In this document: positions 61,943 to 64,000 of the stretch, in pieces | Layout: each line of letters starts with the position of its first letter | Numbering within the stretch: position 1 is the stretch's first letter | Origin: Antennarius striatus | Taxonomy: Eukaryota; Chordata; Actinopteri; Lophiiformes; Antennariidae | Direction: 5' to 3' | Length of the DNA stretch: 64,000 nt | Assembly (NCBI RefSeq): GCF_040054535.1 | Contig: NC_090784.1 | Coordinates: 3,426,001 to 3,490,000 of the forward strand | The notes under the pieces: model-generated | Database searches by the model: none | What the model was told of the DNA's origin: nothing | What the model saw: only the letters and a program-made list of their open reading frames with translations | Program-made: the position numbers and the translations under genes

Positions 61943-64000
61943 TTGTTGTGTCTAGCAGGTGGACCGGACCATCTAAAGCTGGGATGTCTCTCAAACCCTG
62001 TTGCCATTCAGATCCAGGAAGTTGTCAGGAGACACATTGAGGGGGCGTGGCTTCCTCTGTATCTGTCCACAGCAGAGTTCAGCGAGCGTCAGGAGCGCCG
62101 GCGTCAGGTTGAACCTTTTTTACACCAGAACGGAACCGGGCTGGCATTCCCAGTTTTCATGCTAAGATAACCTGTGTGGCTGCTGGGTGTGACCTCGCAT
62201 TTATGGGTGTGGCTTTGTGTTTAATGAGATTATCAGAGTCATCCTCCATCTACAGACGGCAGTGTAAGTCCACTCATGGGTGGGAGAAAGCTGAGCAGAA
62301 CTGCAGGAGCAGATGCACAGTAGTGTGATGTGGTTGTTGACAGGAAATAGTTCCTACCTGAAACTGCTCAGGAAGGACTGTGGTCTGTCATGAACCATAG
62401 GTTGGTGAGTTCTGGAACAGGACGCTGGTCTTCAAGACAGTGAATTTATTCACTTTTTCACTGTGAGCAGCAGAAGAGAAGGTGTGATGTAGATTCATTA
62501 GAGATCAGATCAGAGATCAGATCAGAGGAAATATTCAGTTGTTCTTTGCTGACTGTGTCATCTGTGAGCTCCTGACACAGAGGAAAGAGTCCATGATGGG
62601 GTCACTAGTGGGTGCTGGGAACTAATGGTTATGTTTACGTCCCAGTCACCCGCTGCTAAACGTAGTGAGGGGCTGGGACACAAAGGAGCTGTGTTTTAAA
62701 GAATTTCCTTTCTGTTTGTCTGAAATAACAGAAAGCAGAAGTGTCAAAACCACTGGACACATGGTGAACCCTGAACTTATGTTCTATTCTTGCTGGAGAA
62801 GACAACAAAACGATACACACACACACATTGGTGGCTTTGTCATGTGAGAAACCTCTAAGCGGTGGCGGTGCAGTCTTTCTCAGGTTGCCTCATCAGGTGG
62901 TAACATTGGAACCACAGATTCCACAGCTCGACTTCATTATGTTATCAATTTACTGTGTGTGGACACAGAGATCCTCTCATCACGTAATGAGAGATAGACG
63001 TAGTGGAGGAAGAGATGGGTGGAAAAGATGTCAGGGAGGTAAAGATCTTTCTGAGAAGGGAGTGGAGGAATAAGATCAGGGGAAATAAAGACTGAGGAAA
63101 GGTCGAAGGTGACAGAGAGGGAGAGCTTTAGTTACTGCCAGAGACAAAGAGCTGCAGAGAGGTTTGAGGTGTTTAGTGTCTCTGCTAAACTTGGTTTATT
63201 TAGTTTCTGACCTGTGTATGTGTGTGTGTGTGTGTGTGGTAGCCTCAAGCTGCAGACCGGCTCTCGCAGCACGTCCACCGTGGACGAAGAGTGAGGAGAG
63301 ACGCCTGGAAGGTAAGGAGAAATCCTCCAGGGAAGCGGGATATTTTGAATGGAGAGGAATAAGGTATTTCCTGGCCTGAGAGCATGTGATTCCGTTCATG
63401 ACTTGGCTCTGAGCGCTGGCTTTGTCAAACATTGTTCTGGCCCTGAAGCTAGTTTTCCCAAATTGTGTCCAGGATAAATAAGATTAAAGCATCAGCATTA
63501 CTAACCTTCCTTTAATAGGGTTTTGAGTGCAGCTCCGTTCCCGTCTTCTAGTCTCAGCTCCACATCAGGATGCAGACATAAAACATGAACTGCTCACATT
63601 TTCACAATTATGATTACAGGAATGACTTTTCATCCTTAATTGTGACCTTTATGATCGTTATCTCATCATCAGCCGCAAGCAGACTTTATCTCATAGAGCT
63701 GAAGTTGCAGTTTCACGTCTCACCATCTCTTACTGTTCAGGCGCCATGATGGTGTCGTTAACTGCTGTATGAATGTAGGGTGCTGTCATGTTTGCATGAT
63801 TAGCTGATTAGGTGGATTCCGTTAATCCCAAACTGTAATTCTTCTTCCAGCTGCCTTAAATAACAAAGTGTTGTCTGCTCTGCCTGCAGACTGAGGGCTT
63901 GTGGATGAGCTCCTCCACAGAGATCCTGTTGTTCCGACGCATCCTCCTCAACCCTGTCACCTGTGTGCAGTTCCAGCACTTTGTTTCTCTGAAGGACCAC
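36727..64000 (+). CDS. rgs22: Regulator of G-protein signalling 22, 3' end beyond window
   Basis: RGS22 carries several RGS domains and binds G-alpha subunits; it is known chiefly from testis. Eighteen exons give 914 codons in frame here; human has 1264 aa. The N-terminus (EDSLASDDLLVHFFNDFLRLPTF across exons 3-4) matches the conserved RGS22 start. Exon 7 is a 730-bp Ser/Glu-rich exon ending in the first RGS-like start (GLDEFKVFLRGTQGEKLFHL). Further RGS blocks are at about 535-690 (SWAGLYLTHFCEQSGN, LWENAINFWTDLQHY, LLYATYL), 715-800 (FRHEIRHFMSFLQKH, LTCWLDLDQY, EKYFFGPDSPA) and from about 890 (EILLFRRILLNPVTCVQF). No stop or frameshift was found. The start was chosen as the ATG of a 22-nt exon kept in both arms. 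Confidence 0.95.
39842..40876. mobile_element. hAT-like non-autonomous element
   Basis: Starts TAGGGATGGGCGATACT and ends CCGCCCACCCCTA, imperfect inverted ends. Subterminal GGTATCGATCCGATACC repeats occur at both ends (39870-39940 and 40785-40860). No transposase frame. No clean 8-bp duplication remains because the host sequence was deleted at the insertion. Confidence 0.65.
40958..43285 (-). mobile_element. L2-type LINE, 5'-truncated
   Basis: The RT is read from about 43280 down. Blocks seen are NNYRPISNL, FLDLSAAFETIDHNIL, GVPQGSVLGPILFILYMLPL and CYADDTQLYLS, then a C-terminal part at 42660-41914 (RLDYCNALFSGC, LHWLPVKARIDFKI). A Trp codon is TGA at 42663-42661. A long GC-rich 3' UTR follows (41913-41000), then the typical end CACTATATAAATAAAACTTG with (ATTG)n at 40958-40975. 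AATTA flanks both sides. Inserted into Harbinger copy 2. Confidence 0.88.
44352..44690 (+). mobile_element. tRNA-derived SINE, copy B
   Basis: Head GGGGCGGCAGTTGCTCAGTG with box A (TTGCTCAGTGGTAGAG) and box B (GGTTCGATTCCCGC), the body GAGCAAGGTGCCATTCC, and an (ATC)n run at 44642-44686 as tail. Confidence 0.88.
44642..44686 (+). repeat. (ATC)n trinucleotide microsatellite
   Basis: About 14 units, forming or extending the tail of SINE copy B. Confidence 0.95.
44940..46121. mobile_element. hAT-like element fragment interrupted by a SINE
   Basis: Begins CAGTGGTTCTTAACCTTGC, a frequent hAT end. Later text (CACCTGCAGCCAGTGATGGC at 45556) belongs to the same kind of repeat in memory. SINE copy C sits inside. 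The right end is lost where an RTE LINE fragment starts at 46122. Confidence 0.5.
45692..46050 (+). mobile_element. tRNA-derived SINE, copy C
   Basis: Head GGGGTGGCAGTGGCTCAG, box A TGGCTCAGCGGTAAAG and box B-like GGTTTGATTCCCACTC. The 3' end has TTTCCTTTTGGGGATC and is AT-rich. It is preceded by an 11-bp tandem GATGTGTTGAC pair. Confidence 0.88.
47474..47645 (-). mobile_element. Short LINE/SINE 3' fragment inside the old RTE
   Basis: On the minus strand it ends GGGACAATAAAGGTC with an ATT-rich tail, the same kind of 3' end as the Rex1-like LINE and the SINEs. TCATTT is present on both sides as target duplication. A run of about ten G lies at 47531-47540. Confidence 0.6.
48023..48069. repeat. 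Perfect 21-bp palindrome in the old RTE copy
   Basis: Arms 48023-48043 and 48049-48069 (AGGAGGTGATGGGCAGG start), 5-nt loop. The younger RTE copy has only one arm (near 58225-58250). Confidence 0.92.
48431..48767 (-). mobile_element. tRNA-derived SINE, copy D
   Basis: On the minus strand: head GGGGCAGCGGTAGAGCAG, box B-like GGTTCGAATCCTGCTC, body GCAAGGCGCCGTC. The 3' end is GAGGGATCAATAAAG with an (ATT)n tail. Head partly shortened. Confidence 0.82.
49010..49265 (-). pseudogene. RT fragment of another RTE/Rex3-like LINE
   Basis: The minus strand near 49230-49140 reads CFVDLEKAYDRVPRDLLW, the RT palm motif with the first catalytic Asp, followed by a stop. About 250 bp remain. Distinct in sequence from the RTE copies on both sides. 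Confidence 0.65.
49266..50032 (+). other. rgs22 intron 11, unique-looking stretch
   Basis: No repeat or gene recognised. Ends at the (CCTCT)n tract where the Tx1 LINE is inserted. Confidence 0.5.
50280..51832 (+). pseudogene. Tx1 LINE ORF1 (zinc-knuckle RNA-binding protein), frameshifted
   Basis: Starts MAPAEPPPPSLQQG. It has one CCHC knuckle, CFECGDVGHKRALC, near residue 187. A Glu/Asp-rich C-terminal part (51455-51832) ends in a basic stretch. Three successive frames are used (50280-50933, about 50950-51348, 51455-51832), so at least two frameshifts are present. Confidence 0.82.
51923..55805 (+). pseudogene. Tx1 LINE ORF2 (endonuclease and reverse transcriptase), two lesions
   Basis: Endonuclease: LKIGSLNINGG, FLQETHT, GGDFNC and a TDHHFV end. 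RT: IKNWRPVALL, SLDQEKAFDRVDH, GIRQGCPIS, SAYADDVCVF. C-terminal CCHC: CIFCGNCETLEHLFVQC. The first frame (51923 on) breaks near 53900-53925, just after GCPISG, and continues in the next frame from 53925. A TAG at 55023-55025 interrupts that frame, which then reads on to 55805. The catalytic FADD-type motif YADD and the endonuclease residues look intact. Confidence 0.88.
56129..57313 (+). other. rgs22 introns between exons 12 and 15
   Basis: Apart from exons at 56544-56636 and 56944-57128, non-coding with nothing recognised. Confidence 0.5.
57477..57914 (+). other. rgs22 intron 15, before the RTE LINE
   Basis: Non-coding, nothing recognised. Confidence 0.5.
57926..60612 (+). mobile_element. 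RTE-type (Expander-like) LINE, 5'-truncated, recent
   Basis: Perfect 11-bp target duplication AGAGGTGTTTC at 57915-57925 and 60613-60623. The endonuclease part reads GADFNGHVGAG, QVDYILCRRC and similar (57930-58520). The RT has CVFVDLEKAYDRVPREELW, GLHQGSALSPFLFAMVMDRL and MMFADDIVICSES (59180-60019), followed by a C-terminal part (60020-60586). Lesions: one frameshift near 58950 and a TAG at 60017-60019. The 3' end is GCTGTGGCGACCCCTGAAGG and an (AAG)-rich tail. Lies in rgs22 intron 15. Confidence 0.9.
60642..60694. repeat. Overlapping inverted repeats (alternative hairpins)
   Basis: Arms GTGCTTAGAACCACTG (60642-60657) and its complement (60668-60683) give a 16-bp stem. Arms TTTGGGAATCAGTG (60659-60672) and its complement (60681-60694) give a 14-bp stem. 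The two share bases, so only one can form at a time. They follow the RTE LINE by about 20 bp. Confidence 0.85.
60700..61860 (+). other. rgs22 intron 15, after the RTE LINE
   Basis: Non-coding. A short direct repeat GGGTATGAGATACGAGTG-like at 61325-61380 (three partial units). No gene. Confidence 0.45.
61859..61942 (+). repeat. (CT)n(GT)n tract ending at the rgs22 exon 16 acceptor
   Basis: CT run then about 33 GT units, ending TGTGTAG/TTG with the exon starting at 61943. The only in-frame acceptor is this one; the two AGs further on (before CAGGTGGAC and before GTGGACCGG) would put a stop in frame. Confidence 0.92.
62108..63242 (+). other. rgs22 intron 16
   Basis: Non-coding. A second (TG)n run at 63216-63238 ends directly at the next acceptor (GGTAG/CCT at 63242). 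Confidence 0.5.
63216..63238 (+). repeat. (TG)n microsatellite at the rgs22 exon 17 acceptor
   Basis: About 12 TG units, four bases before the exon at 63243. Confidence 0.93.
63312..63889 (+). other. rgs22 intron 17, nothing recognised
   Basis: Non-coding, no repeat seen. Confidence 0.5.

Larger units (their letters stand above)
36727..64000 (+). other. rgs22: rgs22 coding exon map
   Basis: Exons: 36727-36748, 36828-36856, 36956-37018, 37099-37281, 37370-37455, 37823-37926, 38090-38819, 38955-39116, 43541-43697, 43909-44031, 44116-44217, 55934-56128, 56544-56636, 56944-57128, 57314-57476, 61943-62107, 63243-63311, 63890-64000 (continues). Phases agree at every junction. The donors are GT and the acceptors AG. 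Introns 8, 11 and 15 are swollen by retroelements and DNA transposons. Confidence 0.92.

Noticed and set aside
61724..62040. Cys/Val-repeat proteins from the (TG)n tract
   Set aside because: Frames through a microsatellite; the real exon starts after the tract at 61943.

Overview
Eukaryotic chromosomal DNA, most likely from a teleost fish. The protein-coding genes are split by canonical GT-AG introns and their exons read as vertebrate spag1, fbxo43 and rgs22. The repeat content is typical of fish: Rex1/L2/RTE/Tx1 LINEs, tRNA-derived SINEs, Kolobok, Harbinger and hAT DNA transposons, and long (TG)n tracts. No bacterial features are present.

Layout. 1-2.2 kb: a Rex1/CR1-like LINE (+). 2.2-5.5 kb: a Ty3/gypsy-type gag-pol remnant (-) whose leader is a spliced copy of unspliced sequence at 5.8-6.1 kb. 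6.7-6.9 kb: a scrap of a transposon ORF. 6.9-10.1 kb: a THAP/Kolobok-like element with long inverted ends, carrying a SINE. 10.1-12.0 kb: a broken 5' copy of rgs22 (-). 12.8-15.7 kb: fbxo43 (-). 17.2-32.8 kb: spag1 (+), complete, 18 coding exons and 941 codons. 34-35 kb: repeats. 35.36-35.93 kb: a broken 3' fragment of fbxo43 (+). 36.7-64.0 kb: rgs22 (+), intact as far as the right edge, with 18 coding exons seen. The rgs22 introns hold a Harbinger element with nested hAT and L2, several SINEs, two RTE LINEs and a nearly full-length Tx1/L1-clade LINE.

Main result. About 3.2-3.4 kb is present twice in opposite orientation (10135-13350 and 35358-38723) on either side of fbxo43+spag1. Each arm holds the fbxo43 3' end plus the rgs22 5' end. 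The left arm keeps fbxo43 whole and a dead rgs22 5' end; the right arm keeps rgs22 whole and a dead fbxo43 3' end. This is what an inversion of the fbxo43-spag1 block with staggered breaks would leave. The outer end of the left arm is exactly the TTAA target site of the Kolobok-like element.

Function. fbxo43 (Emi2) holds meiosis II arrest by inhibiting APC/C, spag1 is a dynein-arm assembly factor with an X-box-like site at its promoter, and rgs22 is a multi-RGS-domain protein. In mammals the three are neighbours and are mainly germline or cilia genes. polr2k, which lies between FBXO43 and SPAG1 in human, was not found here.
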